A DNA stretch of 64,000 nucleotides, from positions 752,213 through 816,212 of the forward strand of contig LN874948.1 in NCBI GenBank assembly GCA_001282665.1, written 5' to 3'. Shown in pieces: positions 1-8,051 of the stretch. The position numbers were made by a program, and so were the translations under genes. Under the pieces are notes generated by a model, which was not told the origin of the DNA, ran no database searches, and saw only the letters and a program-made list of their open reading frames with translations. Origin of the DNA: Clostridiales bacterium mt11. GTDB taxonomy: Bacteria; Bacillota; Clostridia; Tissierellales; Tepidimicrobiaceae. Numbering within the stretch: position 1 is the stretch's first letter; each line of letters begins with the position of its first letter.

Positions 1-73
1 AATAAAGATGTCATAGCCCTCTGGTATCCCCTTAGCGTCAGGATGTTTATTTAAACTGATGCTTATTGAACTG

Positions 74-550
74 TTACAGCTGATATAAGCTATCCCGATA
101 ATTCTTCACATAATATCTGATGTTGCTTCTTCCGCGCTGAACAACGATGTGACCTTCTGCCTCCAAATTCTCTTTTTGCACCTCAATACCACACGGATAT
201 TTTTGATTCAGCTCACCATCAGCTTTAAGTGTTCTCCAGTACGGTGTTTTATCGTCGTCCCTTTGTTCACTCGCCCATGCTGCAATGGAAACAAAAATTC
301 CTGCGGTAATAGGATCTGTAAAATCTGCATTATTTGCCTTAGCAAAATAATCCCTAATCTGTCCTACCATGATAACTTTGCCCAAAGGTACTGTCTTCAT
401 CACTCTGTCGTAATCAATAGGTGGGGCAAAATACATCCGCTCGCCACCATACTTTTCAATACTTTTTTCATCATTAATAATTTGTATTTTAGGCATATCC
501 TTATTATTGTGCAACATTACATTGAAATCTTTGTTTTGTTCATTTGCCAT
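74..550 (-). CDS. MGMT-family (alkyltransferase-like) DNA-binding protein without acceptor cysteine
   Basis: 158 residues. The middle and C-terminal parts read like the DNA-binding domain of O6-alkylguanine transferases: 'GKVIMVGQIRDY' (about 57-68) matches the helix-turn-helix entry, and 'TPYWRTLKADG' (about 102-112) sits where true transferases carry the P-C-H-R-V acceptor site. Here it reads P-Y-W-R-T, so no methyl acceptor is present. Known alkyltransferase-like (Atl) proteins of this kind bind and flip alkylated bases and hand them to excision repair; that role is inferred. The first ~50 residues are an extension of unknown use. An AGGAGGTGAATT ribosome site precedes the ATG. It stands alone with no operon partner in the window. 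Confidence 0.7.
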   Translation of the reverse strand: MANEQNKDFNVMLHNNKDMPKIQIINDEKSIEKYGGERMYFAPPIDYDRVMKTVPLGKVIMVGQIRDYFAKANNADFTDPITAGIFVSIAAWASEQRDDDKTPYWRTLKADGELNQKYPCGIEVQKENLEAEGHIVVQRGRSNIRYYVKNYRDSLYQL

Positions 551-579
551 ACCAATTCACCTCCTATGAGTAAAGAATA

Positions 580-1003
580 AATCATCCCATCTTTTTATGC
601 AATGAGGCAGTTTGTAATTTTATCAAATTCTAATTATTTATACGTTAATAATTTTATAGAAATTTGGAATTATAAGTAGACGATTTGCTTAAAATCTAAG
701 TAGTTAGGAAATTATTCAAGCCTGACCTCAAATCTTTCTTTATATCATAGCGTATCCCTTGTGCAAATAATCCTTATTTCCGTAAATCTAGCTAAGCGAC
801 AAATTCTAATTTATCTTTAGGACGTTCTAATTGAAGCATCATAATTCATTATCTCGCTACTACAAATATATATGTAGACACAAATACGAGGCAAGAATGA
901 TATGGATAAACAAAAGAAAATTTCAGCTATACTACCAAAACCTCAAAAAATATTTCGGATAATTCCACCTCTACTTATTGGAATTTGTCAGTTTCATATT
1001 ATA
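580..1003. other. Gene-free spacer
   Basis: About 420 bases of AT-rich sequence with no convincing gene, RNA or terminator. A short plus-strand reading frame begins at the ATG near 902 and runs into the antisense of the CPBP gene. It has no good ribosome site and no recognisable product. Confidence 0.5.
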
Positions 1004-1843
1004 CTAATTATATTCAAATGTTTCAGGGAAAGCACCAATATGCCTCTTTTCAAAAAATAGCTCTTTATTTGTCATCACCAATATTGTAGCTACGGCAATC
1101 AAAACAAAGGTTTGAACGCATTTTGTCTGTGGTGACATTGCAATCTTTTCCTGAAAAAAATTTACAAACAAGTGAAATATAATACATGCTAGCATACTAC
1201 GGTTATTTTTCACATATACCCATGTGCTGATAAATCCAAGTGGAATGACGCTAATTAAAAAATTTAAAACGAAGCCCGCACCAAGTTCTGCTAAACCTGC
1301 ATGATATGTTCCCTCTATAAAAAACAAAGGGACATGCCAAGCAGACCATATAAAACCAAATATAATGGATTCTTTAAACCATGTGCAGTATTGTGCAATT
1401 GCATCCTCACCATAACCTCTCCAACCAACTTCCTCAATAATAGAAGCAAATAAAATAGTAAGCAATGCTGAACTGCCTTTTATAGAGAAAGAAAAGTCAT
1501 TCACAAAAGAAAACTGGCTTAAAGACTGTCCAAACAGCGTGGACAGCAAAATAGAAATCGCGATAACTGTGCCAAAAACAATAATTGCAAAACCAAGTGT
1601 AAACGGCTTAATCTGATAAAACCGAAATGTTTTTCGCTTAAAATCGTTAATTAGAGCCTTGTTCTTTGATGAAAACACCGTAATAACTGCGGTGATAGAG
1701 GGAACGCAGAGCCCCAAAAATATTAATATCATCGCAACATTGGTGTTTGAAACAAAAATTCCAGAAATCCAAAATGCCCATGTAAAAATAAAAACTATAA
1801 TATAAAATAGCCACGGATGATATACATTTTCTCTTTTATTCAT
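1004..1843 (-). CDS. CPBP-family intramembrane metalloprotease (CAAX protease-like)
   Basis: 279 residues with about eight hydrophobic segments. The three family motifs are present: 'EEVGWRG' (about 137-143, the paired glutamates and arginine), 'WSAWHVPLFF' (about 166-175, histidine) and 'IFHLFVNFF' (about 222-230, histidine). These form the membrane-buried metal site of the CAAX protease and bacteriocin-processing group. Bacterial members are linked to bacteriocin self-immunity, sigma-factor release or prenyl-protein processing; the substrate here cannot be told from sequence. It starts 2 bases after the XRE regulator gene upstream, so the two are almost certainly co-transcribed and translationally coupled. 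Confidence 0.85.
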   Translation of the reverse strand: MNKRENVYHPWLFYIIVFIFTWAFWISGIFVSNTNVAMILIFLGLCVPSITAVITVFSSKNKALINDFKRKTFRFYQIKPFTLGFAIIVFGTVIAISILLSTLFGQSLSQFSFVNDFSFSIKGSSALLTILFASIIEEVGWRGYGEDAIAQYCTWFKESIIFGFIWSAWHVPLFFIEGTYHAGLAELGAGFVLNFLISVIPLGFISTWVYVKNNRSMLACIIFHLFVNFFQEKIAMSPQTKCVQTFVLIAVATILVMTNKELFFEKRHIGAFPETFEYN

Positions 1844-1845
1844 TT

Positions 1846-2748
1846 TTATGCCCTCATATCGGAAACACTATTGATAATAAGCTCGCTTTTTATTCCGTTT
1901 AATTCAATCATATTACCAATAGTTTTATCTGAATCAATACAGGCAGAAAAATCAGCAGTTTCTTTATTATCCCGCTGATAAAATATGTGGTTTGCAATTC
2001 CTCGTATTTTAGATACAAAGACAGTATCAGCAGGTATAGTCAATCTTGATGTAGCTGATAATTGATTAATATCCAAGCGTCCATTTAACTTTTTACAAAT
2101 TATCTCTAAATCCTCATCTGAGTTAAGTTCTATATGTTCAGGCATACCATCAATATTTACAAATGATATTTTGCCTGAAAACTCGAGATTCTCAGCAATC
2201 ATATTCTCAATTATAAGGTATTCAGTATTGCCGGAAACTTCAATTTTTTTAATGTATCCCAGTGGTAGAAGAATAGAGATATCCAGACTCTCTTTTGCCT
2301 TCGCTTGAGTCATATCCTCATTGTGATTGATATCTACATCAATTCTGTTCTTAACATCATCTATTTTTGTTTTGAATATTTTTTGAATATTTACTATATT
2401 GTTAGATTGTAAAACCAAGCGGATTTTTTCTCCATCATAGCCTTTTAACATAAACTGTTTTGCCCCAGAAAATGCAATGTCAAAATTTTTAGGACAGTCA
2501 ATATCATATTCTGTAACGCTAGTAAACAGATATTCTTTTTTGTTTTTCTGATTGCTCTCATTACCCAACAGCTCATCAAGTGAAATATCAAACAGTTTTG
2601 AAATTGCTAATAAATTATATATATCAGGTATGCCTATATTGGTTTCCCATTTTGTTACGGCTTGCCTTGATACATTCAACTTTTCTGCCAATTGCTCTTG
2701 CGACATTTTTGTTTGCCTTCTAAGTTCTTTTAATTTTTCAGAAATCAT
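1846..2748 (-). CDS. XRE-family transcriptional regulator with C-terminal DUF4097-like beta domain
   Basis: 300 residues. Residues 1-61 are a canonical Cro/CI helix-turn-helix ('MSQEQLAEKLNVSRQAVTKW' at about 14-33, then 'GIPDIYNLLAISKLFDISLDELLG'-type helices). Residues ~75-300 are a repetitive, beta-rich region ('LDISILLPLGY', 'EVSGNTEYLIIENM', 'RLTIPADTVFV') resembling the DUF4097 putative-adhesin/bactofilin-like fold often fused to small HTH regulators. No membrane segment is evident. The ribosome site AAGGAGGAATTAAA precedes the ATG. It is the first gene of a two-gene operon with the CPBP protease and probably controls it, perhaps sensing an envelope or peptide signal; that is inference. 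Confidence 0.8.
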   Translation of the reverse strand: MISEKLKELRRQTKMSQEQLAEKLNVSRQAVTKWETNIGIPDIYNLLAISKLFDISLDELLGNESNQKNKKEYLFTSVTEYDIDCPKNFDIAFSGAKQFMLKGYDGEKIRLVLQSNNIVNIQKIFKTKIDDVKNRIDVDINHNEDMTQAKAKESLDISILLPLGYIKKIEVSGNTEYLIIENMIAENLEFSGKISFVNIDGMPEHIELNSDEDLEIICKKLNGRLDINQLSATSRLTIPADTVFVSKIRGIANHIFYQRDNKETADFSACIDSDKTIGNMIELNGIKSELIINSVSDMRA

Positions 2749-2819
2749 TTTAATTCCTCCTTTATGTTTGTGTCACAAGTATAGCAACCAACAATTTGCA
2801 AAACCAGCAATTGAAGATA

Positions 2820-3339
2820 GCAATTAAATATTATATGCTACTTTTCATAGCAAAATCAAAAATTCGTAATAATACGACGTTTATTCATTGCACAGTTTTA
2901 CACAGTTCTGAATTTCAATCGATTCAATTAGCGTTGGCATTCCAAAGTAAGTCATTTCAACAAGCCACACAAATTTTCTTTTTTCTAATTCCTTCTACAA
3001 GTCTATTCCAGAATAGATATATAGACCTGCCCCTTTCACCTTATCACTACAATACGTCATCAGAATTACACTCTCTGCCGTAGCTTGCAGCCAATCAGCC
3101 TTCGTTACACTTGGCTTCTTGGGCAAGCCCCTGACATGAGACGTACATCAACTTCTTCAGTCGTTTCACTTCCTCACAAGTCGTGTTGCTGCTTCCACGT
3201 GCCTTGAGAGGATAGAATGAATGTCATTTGAGTATGCCCGTTCTCGGAAACATATCAACGACACTTTGGGCACTATCGGTAGGTGGGAACATGTCTACCG
3301 TATTAGCAATATAAGATTAAAGCAACCATTTATACATCT
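2820..3339. other. Gene-free stretch with higher-GC relic DNA
   Basis: No intact gene. The part from about 3015 to 3310 is visibly richer in G+C than its surroundings and reads on the minus strand as broken coding sequence with stops, including two copies of a V-D-M-F-P-x-T motif (listed separately). It looks like debris of an integrated element. Nothing else was recognised. Confidence 0.45.
3230..3296 (-). repeat. Two tandem rlmD/rumA 3'-end-like relics
   Basis: Read on the minus strand this segment encodes T-V-D-M-F-P-P-T, then V-V-D-M-F-P-R-T-G-I-L-K-stop. The motif VDMFP(H/R/M)T is the conserved C-terminal signature of 23S rRNA uracil-5-methyltransferase RlmD (RumA). The rest of the gene is absent. 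Several integrative elements of Firmicutes insert in rumA, so the relics may be left-over attachment sites; this is inference. Confidence 0.4.
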
Positions 3340-3663
<324 letters not shown>

Positions 3664-4287
3664 TTATATTTCGATTATTTCGGGAAGTCCATACAATTTA
3701 TGTGAGCAAACATTTGTTACTTCAATTGGTATTTCATAATTATATCGTCCTATTAGAGCCATTCCACCATCAATTAAATCATGACATGGTTCTTTTGAAC
3801 TATATGCATTTATCAATATAGCTGCTTCAATTCTTTCTCTTGTTCTTCTGTCAACAATTTTACTGATGAATAATCTATAAGAAACCAGTTCTTTTTCAAC
3901 AAATTCTAATATGACATCTTTATTCTCTAAAAATGTATCTTGATGCTCCTTTGCATATTGCCAGCCATGCCACAATTCTCTTCTTAATCCGTTTTTTGCA
4001 GATTCCACATCTAGCAAAGTATAGTTTCCTTTCTTATATTCACGTGTATGTTGAGCAAGTCTCCTTTTCATGGAGTTTGTAATACCAACTGAGCGCAAAA
4101 TATAACCATCTAAATACTCGAATGTAAAAAGGTAAACTCCTGCAATATCTGGGATAGGTTTTGATCCATTAATTTGCTCATACCCAATCCAAGAAAATGG
4201 TCCTTGCCATATTAAATCTTCTGTTTTAATCATAGAAACATCTCTTACTCTATTAAAACTCCAAAATTTTTGTAGTGTATTTTTCAT
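3664..4287 (-). CDS. Predicted GIY-YIG-like domain protein
   Basis: 207 residues, not a close match to a named family. The segment 'IAGVYLFTFEY' (about 47-57) followed by 'RSVGITNSMKRRLAQH' (about 65-80) resembles the GIY ... YIG core with the downstream arginine and histidine, and 'RRTRERIEAAILINAY' (about 147-162) could supply the catalytic glutamate helix. The remaining C-terminus is unassigned. A ribosome site AAGGGGATG precedes the ATG. Its only obvious partner is the shorter GIY-YIG gene downstream. It could equally be a T4-type-fold protein that has lost nuclease activity; the assignment rests on motif reading only. Confidence 0.45.
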   Translation of the reverse strand: MKNTLQKFWSFNRVRDVSMIKTEDLIWQGPFSWIGYEQINGSKPIPDIAGVYLFTFEYLDGYILRSVGITNSMKRRLAQHTREYKKGNYTLLDVESAKNGLRRELWHGWQYAKEHQDTFLENKDVILEFVEKELVSYRLFISKIVDRRTRERIEAAILINAYSSKEPCHDLIDGGMALIGRYNYEIPIEVTNVCSHKLYGLPEIIEI

Positions 4288-4427
4288 ATTCTTTCACATC
4301 CCCTTATGTAATGATAGATAATAAATATTTACATTTATTCTATCTCTACAACCCTACGAATGTTATCTATCCTATCTACTCAATCTTACTTCTTTTTTTG
4401 AACTTTATTCTATTCCTCGATATGTTT

Positions 4428-4604
4428 CCACATACAGAAAAACACATCGAGGGTCGAGTTGCCAATATAGATATAATCCAACAAACCCAGTTATATCAAA
4501 GGTTAGGCCATAGACATCAAGACAACACACTCAACGTGGGTCGTATCAAGAAACATATCCACCAGGCATTTCGACTTTGTAAGCCAAGGGGACAGGAAGC
4601 TTAG
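4428..4604 (+). repeat. rlmD/rumA 3'-end-like relic with attached element debris
   Basis: The plus strand reads L-D-M-F-P-H-T-E-K-H, a third copy of the rlmD C-terminal signature, now in the opposite orientation to the pair near 3.26 kb. It lies within an imperfect inverted repeat (CTCGATATGTTT ... AACACATCGAG). The frame continues without stop to 4604, ending in the GGGGACAGG repeat. No start site or full gene is present, so this is treated as relic DNA. Confidence 0.4.
4584..4600 (+). repeat. GGGGACAGG interspersed repeat, copy 1
   Basis: The sequence CCAAGGGGACAGGAAGC matches, in inverse orientation, copies at 4829-4848 and 5181-5203. Such GGGGACAGG motifs recur next to REP-type elements in clostridia. 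Confidence 0.5.
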
Positions 4605-4888
4605 CTCCTATGCTTTCGCAATCATTGTTCTAGATAAACCAGTTATCCTTGATAATCGTCTAATAGATATCTCTTTAATACTTTTTAACTCTTTTAATAT
4701 CAGGTTTCTTTTTCAATTAAGCTAAATACATTTTTAAACCTTAATAATATACTAACACATTTCTGTAATGACTTCTTATAGATAAATTCATATTCTTTTA
4801 TCCCTTGCATTACCCAAAATGTAAAAAAGCCAAAGTTCCTGTCCCCATGACCTTATCCCATAAGAAATAGCACCCCTTATTGGCAATC
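4605..4888. other. Gene-free spacer
   Basis: About 280 bases between repeat copy 1 and the fragment gene at 4889. It carries only repeat copy 2; no gene, RNA or terminator was recognised. Confidence 0.45.
4829..4848 (-). repeat. GGGGACAGG interspersed repeat, copy 2
   Basis: AAAGTTCCTGTCCCCA on the plus strand is the inverse of copy 1. Copies 1 and 2 thus bracket about 230 bases of gene-free DNA. Confidence 0.5.
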
Positions 4889-5185
4889 CTATAAAAAATA
4901 TGTATATACAAGTAACTTAGCAGCAACTATAATAGCATTATAAAAGTTTCTTTCTCCGTCGTTCACTGCGTAATATATCATTGTATCAAATGCAAATTTA
5001 TATTCTCCCAACTTATTTTTACTATCGGATTCTAAGCGTTTGCCCACTATATTCCCGGACCCATCAAATATATTTTCATTACTTCTAACTCTATCAGAAT
5101 TATAATCTGTTAACTTTTCTAAACCTATCATAAAATCTTTTGTTTTTCCCATCTGCTCCTTCGTTATGTCTATCTTAAAAGCCAA
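4889..5185 (-). CDS. Hypothetical protein, probably a 3' gene fragment
   Basis: 98 residues with no recognised family. The start lies inside the GGGGACAGG repeat at 5181-5203, so the apparent N-terminus comes from repeat DNA and the true 5' part of the gene is probably missing. The body is hydrophilic ('GKTKDFMIGLEKLTDYN') with a helical C-terminus ('YNAIIVAAKLLVYTYF'). It follows, on the same strand, a truncated SLOG fragment that ends at the same repeat, so both may be pieces of one disrupted gene. A product is doubtful. Confidence 0.3.
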   Translation of the reverse strand: MAFKIDITKEQMGKTKDFMIGLEKLTDYNSDRVRSNENIFDGSGNIVGKRLESDSKNKLGEYKFAFDTMIYYAVNDGERNFYNAIIVAAKLLVYTYFL

Positions 5186-5312
5186 GGTTCCTGTCCCCTT
5201 GGCACCCTTTACCTAAGCCATATCCTGATGTAATATGCATCCCATCATATACAAGTTCTTGAGCCAACTTTGATGCAAATAATTTGGCATCATCCCCAAT
5301 TATTTTTCTTTC
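5175..5312 (-). pseudogene. SLOG/STALD-domain fragment
   Basis: On the minus strand the frame reads A-K-L-F-A-S-K-L-A-Q-E-L, then 'GMHITSGYGLGKG', a strong match in style to the SLOG (LOG/Smf-DprA-like) nucleotide-binding core, where 'SGxGxG' follows an A..L..L helix. In Thoeris ThsA and related proteins such a domain binds a cyclic ADP-ribose-type signal. Only about 35 residues remain, cut by the repeat at 5181-5203 on one side and by another broken gene on the other. It is a relic, not a working gene. Confidence 0.45.
5181..5203 (-). repeat. GGGGACAGG interspersed repeat, copy 3
   Basis: Plus-strand GCCAAGG-TTCCTGTCCC-CTTGGC. The ends are themselves inverted (GCCAAGG / CCTTGGC). It marks the break between the SLOG fragment and the gene fragment at 4889-5185. 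Confidence 0.5.
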
Positions 5313-5550
5313 TTCTTAGCAGCCAACTCAACCCATGTACCTAAATTCAAATAGCCATTATTACCAATATAATCATAAATCTCATCGCTCTAATATCATC
5401 AAAATATGCAGATGAATTATCACTATAGTATCCAATCACTGAATGAGTATCGCATTTTTTAGAAGTTGCGCCAGTTTTCATGTCCTTAATTTTATATATA
5501 TGAATACCAATTACTGCATTTCCTCGTTTTTTAGTATGATAAAATAACAT
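5300..5550 (-). pseudogene. TIR-like (MTH538/DUF1863, ThsB-type) protein fragment, frameshifted
   Basis: Only the C-terminal half of a TIR-like domain remains. The frame from 5550 contains 'KKRGNAVIGIHIYKIKDMKTG', cut here to its first 20 letters as KKRGNAVIGIHIYKIKDMKT, a hallmark of the MTH538 TIR-like family. It then runs out of frame near 5390, and the family's expected ending continues in the next frame as Y-D-Y-I-G-N-N-G-Y ... G-T-W-V-E up to the stop at 5300. The 5' end overlaps the last 20 bases of the SLATT-like gene, so the N-terminal half was lost there. Thoeris ThsB proteins belong to this family and make a nucleotide signal when phage is sensed. Confidence 0.55.
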
Positions 5551-5995
5551 AAATCAAAATACCTATTGAAATCATACATGGTAAACCATATAACGGAATA
5601 AGTGTTTTAGATAAAACAAATTTCATCAAAGAATAATTCTTTTTTTCTGGTTCTAACCACATTTCCTTTCGCATAGGATTCAAATCATATATAAAATCAT
5701 CATTATCTTCTTTACGTACTTTAATTATCCATTCATACTTCCAACGATATAAGGTCTCTGTTTTTAGAAAAAAACCATCAAGTCCCCAAAAAACTGTAGT
5801 CACTGCAAACAAAAATAATCTCATTATAGACAACTTACAGCCTTGTCCAATTAATAATGTCAACGCTAACGTTATGAGGGAGATATACCAACCTTTTAAA
5901 GAAAACGAACATGTTGCCATCCTTTTAATACATGATTGAATCAAATCAATTTCTTTATGTAAAACCTCTATAGGAATATTTTTTTCATTATCCAT
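5531..5995 (-). CDS. SLATT-like small membrane effector protein
   Basis: 154 residues. An amphipathic N-terminal helix is followed by two adjacent membrane segments (about 35-50 and 59-77), the second ending in 'FWGLDGFFL'. A charged part ('RWKYEWIIKVRKEDN') and a third hydrophobic segment at the C-terminus (about 133-153) follow. This plan, including the FW-LD-FFL motif, fits the SLATT class (SMODS/SLOG-associating two-TM effectors), thought to form pores after a nucleotide signal. The gene starts 25 bases after a TIR gene and is followed by TIR-like and SLOG debris, the partners predicted for this class. Family assignment is by pattern only; the C-terminus may have been altered by the rearrangement downstream. 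Confidence 0.5.
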   Translation of the reverse strand: MDNEKNIPIEVLHKEIDLIQSCIKRMATCSFSLKGWYISLITLALTLLIGQGCKLSIMRLFLFAVTTVFWGLDGFFLKTETLYRWKYEWIIKVRKEDNDDFIYDLNPMRKEMWLEPEKKNYSLMKFVLSKTLIPLYGLPCMISIGILIYVILSY

Positions 5996-6020
5996 TGCAT
6001 ACCTTCTTCAAATTCATATT

Positions 6021-6452
6021 TTATTTAAAAACCAATTTAGGCAACCTCTCCAACTCGATATTGCTACTATCGTTACTAATAACGTACATATTTGACTTAT
6101 TACACTCTTTAGAATAATATTCAATTTCAAATTGAACCCACTCTGAATCATCAGAATTCTTACTTTTCACCAGAAGAAAATTCGATGACTGAATCATTCT
6201 TCTTTTAAGCACTTCTTTTGTATATTCCGATACCATTTCTCTTTTCAAAAAATCATTATCACTTGTCCAATCACAATAACATACATATCCCTGTTTATTT
6301 AAAGCATGAATAATGTTTCTTACATTTGATGCATCTATACTACTATGAGATATAAAAACATCAAACGTTTTCCCAGATTGAATAGACTGACTTTTTTTAA
6401 GCTTCTCCGCTAAATCTTTAGGCGTCATGAAAAAATCACTTTTCTCTATCAT
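6021..6452 (-). CDS. TIR-domain protein
   Basis: 143 residues. A TIR domain starts at about 30 with 'FDVFISHSSIDASNVRNI' (first strand, BB-type loop), continues with 'GYVCYCDWTSDND', and ends with 'SSNFLLVKSKNSDDSEWVQF' plus E109, the W-V-x-x-E context of the catalytic glutamate of NAD-cleaving TIRs. Bacterial TIRs of this type make cyclic ADP-ribose signals or deplete NAD during phage infection. The ATG at 6452 has only a weak ribosome site, and the same frame stays open upstream to about 6563, so a longer N-terminus or coupling to the gene at 6527 is possible. The SLATT-like gene follows after 25 bases, suggesting a two-gene signalling unit. Confidence 0.75.
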   Translation of the reverse strand: MIEKSDFFMTPKDLAEKLKKSQSIQSGKTFDVFISHSSIDASNVRNIIHALNKQGYVCYCDWTSDNDFLKREMVSEYTKEVLKRRMIQSSNFLLVKSKNSDDSEWVQFEIEYYSKECNKSNMYVISNDSSNIELERLPKLVFK

Positions 6453-6526
6453 ATAAGTCTTCTTTTTCCCACTAAAGTTCTTGCGAAGCTTTACATAGTG
6501 TCCAGTCTTTTGTAAATGATAGAAAG

Positions 6527-6975
6527 CTAAGCTTCGAATTTGACTATTTCTTTCACTGTAGCATTTTGAATTTTATTAGTACGTTTTTCTAATTGAGCAC
6601 TTCTTCGTTTATCAAATTCTTTAAGTTTATCGTCTCTCAATTTGGAATCAAATTGCTCATTAAATTTCTTTCTTGCTGTGGTACTCAACATATATTTAAC
6701 TTTTGGTAATGAAAAGAAATACTTTTCGGGAGCTAACGGCTTATATCTTCTCTTTTTCCCACAACTGACCAAAATTCATCTTCATCACTATATGTTTGAT
6801 ATCCTTCATAAATTATTTCCCACTCATAAGGATAGTACTCTTTAAATAAGTTTAATATGTCTTCTGCTTTGTAATTTTGTGGTAGTATTTTGAATATTTT
6901 ATCAAGTGGTCTTTTTAGTGATTTCCCAAATCTCATTAGTTCTCCGTCATACTTTCTTTTCGCTTTTCCTGGCAT
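6527..6975 (-). CDS. Hypothetical protein in two overlapping frames joined at a slippery site
   Basis: Frame 1 (6975 to 6733) has a strong ribosome site (AGGGAGGAG) and encodes 80 residues ending soon after 'EDEFWSVVGKR'. The downstream frame (to 6527) starts only at a TTG and encodes a lysine-rich, helical tail ('RRSAQLEKRTNKIQNATVKE'). At 6753-6760 the minus strand reads GTG-GGA-AAA-AGA, which contains the canonical -1 slippery heptamer G-GGA-AAA in the correct phase. A -1 slip would make one 149-residue protein of unknown function. The choice is either programmed frameshifting or a simple indel in an A-run. It lies just upstream of the TIR gene on the same strand. Confidence 0.5.
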
Positions 6976-7004
6976 ATCTTCTCCTCCCTAAGACTTAATC
7001 TTTA

Positions 7005-7166
7005 CTAAAAAATATCACTGATTAGATATGCTTTCACCGCTTTATCGAATTCTAAATTAATCTTTGTAAATTCTTCCATATCAGTAACGTTGATACAATC
7101 AATAAATATTTCTATATTCCCTATAATTTTTTTATCCCTACATACCTCTTCATACTCATATTTCAA
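7005..7166 (-). CDS. Short hypothetical ORF, probably a gene fragment
   Basis: Minus-strand frame of 53 codons from a TTG, reading K-Y-E-Y-E-E-V-C-R-D, then 'GNIEIFIDCINVTDMEEF' and ending 'KAVKAYLISDIF'. The composition looks like real protein, but there is no ATG, and the 5' end runs into the terminator of flagellin 1, so the upstream part is probably lost. It precedes the strong ribosome site of the next gene by a short gap. No family recognised. Confidence 0.3.
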   Translation of the reverse strand: MKYEYEEVCRDKKIIGNIEIFIDCINVTDMEEFTKINLEFDKAVKAYLISDIF

Positions 7167-7194
7167 AAAAGAGTCAGAGAAAAAATTCTCTGAC
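7165..7194 (-). terminator. Intrinsic terminator of flagellin 1
   Basis: Minus strand GTCAGAGA-ATTTTT-TCTCTGAC followed by CTTTTTTG, 13 bases after the flagellin stop codon. Confidence 0.85.
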
Positions 7195-7206
7195 CCTCCA
7201 TGATGC

Positions 7207-8025
7207 CTATCTTAATAATTGTAATACAGTTTGAGGTACTTGGTTAGCTTGAGCCAACATTGAAGTAGCTGCTTGTTGTAGTATAGTTTGTTTTGTGAAT
7301 TCCATCATTTCTTTTGCCATATCTACGTCTCTAATTCTTGATTCTGCAGCTTGTAAGTTTTCTGCAGATATATCTAAGTTTCTAATTGTATGTTCTAATC
7401 TATTTTGAGCAGCACCTAAAGCTGATCTTTGATCTGATAATTTTTCTATAGCTTCGTCTATAGTTGTTATTGCTGTATTTGCTCCATCTCTATCAGATAT
7501 ATCAACATCTTTTACTCCTAATGCTTCAGCCTGCATATCGCCAATAGTTAATTCTATAGTTTGGTCTGCATTCGCACCTACATGGAAAACTAGTGCATCA
7601 GTTGCATAATCTCCTTTTAATAAATCCTTTTTGTTGAATTGAGTTGTGGTAGCTATTCTATCTAATTCTGAAACTAATTGAGTTACTTCATCTTGTAAGT
7701 ATCCTCTATCTTCTGCTTCATTAGTATCGTTAGCTGATTGTACTGCTAATTCTCTCATTCTTTGAAGGATTGCATGTGATTCATCTAATGCACCTTCTGC
7801 AGTTTGGATAAGTGAAATACCATCTTGAGCATTCTTTGAAGCCATATTAAGTCCTCTAACTTGTGCTCTCATCTTTTCTGATATTGCTAATCCTGCTGCG
7901 TCATCTCCTGCACGGTTGATTCTGAATCCTGATGATAGTTTCTCTAAAGATTTTGATGTTCCTGTATTGTTGATTCCTAATTGTCTGTGGGCATTCATAG
8001 CCATCATATTATTGTTAATTCTCAT
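7207..8025 (-). CDS. hag: Flagellin 1
   Basis: 272 residues, the compact Bacillus/Clostridium Hag size. The N-terminal D0/D1 part ('RINNNMMAMNAHRQLGINN', 'GFRINRAGDDAAGLAISEKM') and the C-terminal D1/D0 part ('DVDMAKEMMEFTKQTILQQ', 'AQANQVPQTVLQLLR') are intact, with a short variable middle (about 135-185). It would be exported by the flagellar type III system and polymerised into the filament. The leader has a strong ribosome site (AAGGAGGTAAATATA) and a GGA-loop hairpin typical of CsrA control. No sigma-28 promoter was found directly upstream; it may be served by a promoter at the end of the csrA paralogue or a sigma-A-like one (TATTAT/TATATAA near 8090). Confidence 0.97.
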   Translation of the reverse strand: MRINNNMMAMNAHRQLGINNTGTSKSLEKLSSGFRINRAGDDAAGLAISEKMRAQVRGLNMASKNAQDGISLIQTAEGALDESHAILQRMRELAVQSANDTNEAEDRGYLQDEVTQLVSELDRIATTTQFNKKDLLKGDYATDALVFHVGANADQTIELTIGDMQAEALGVKDVDISDRDGANTAITTIDEAIEKLSDQRSALGAAQNRLEHTIRNLDISAENLQAAESRIRDVDMAKEMMEFTKQTILQQAATSMLAQANQVPQTVLQLLR

Positions 8026-8051
8026 TATATTTACCTCCTTGAATTTGTACA

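Noticed and set aside
4275..4604. 109-codon plus-strand frame upstream of the GGGGACAGG repeat
   Set aside because: No ribosome site; the first half is antisense or spacer sequence and only the part after 4428 resembles coding relics, so it is listed as relic DNA.
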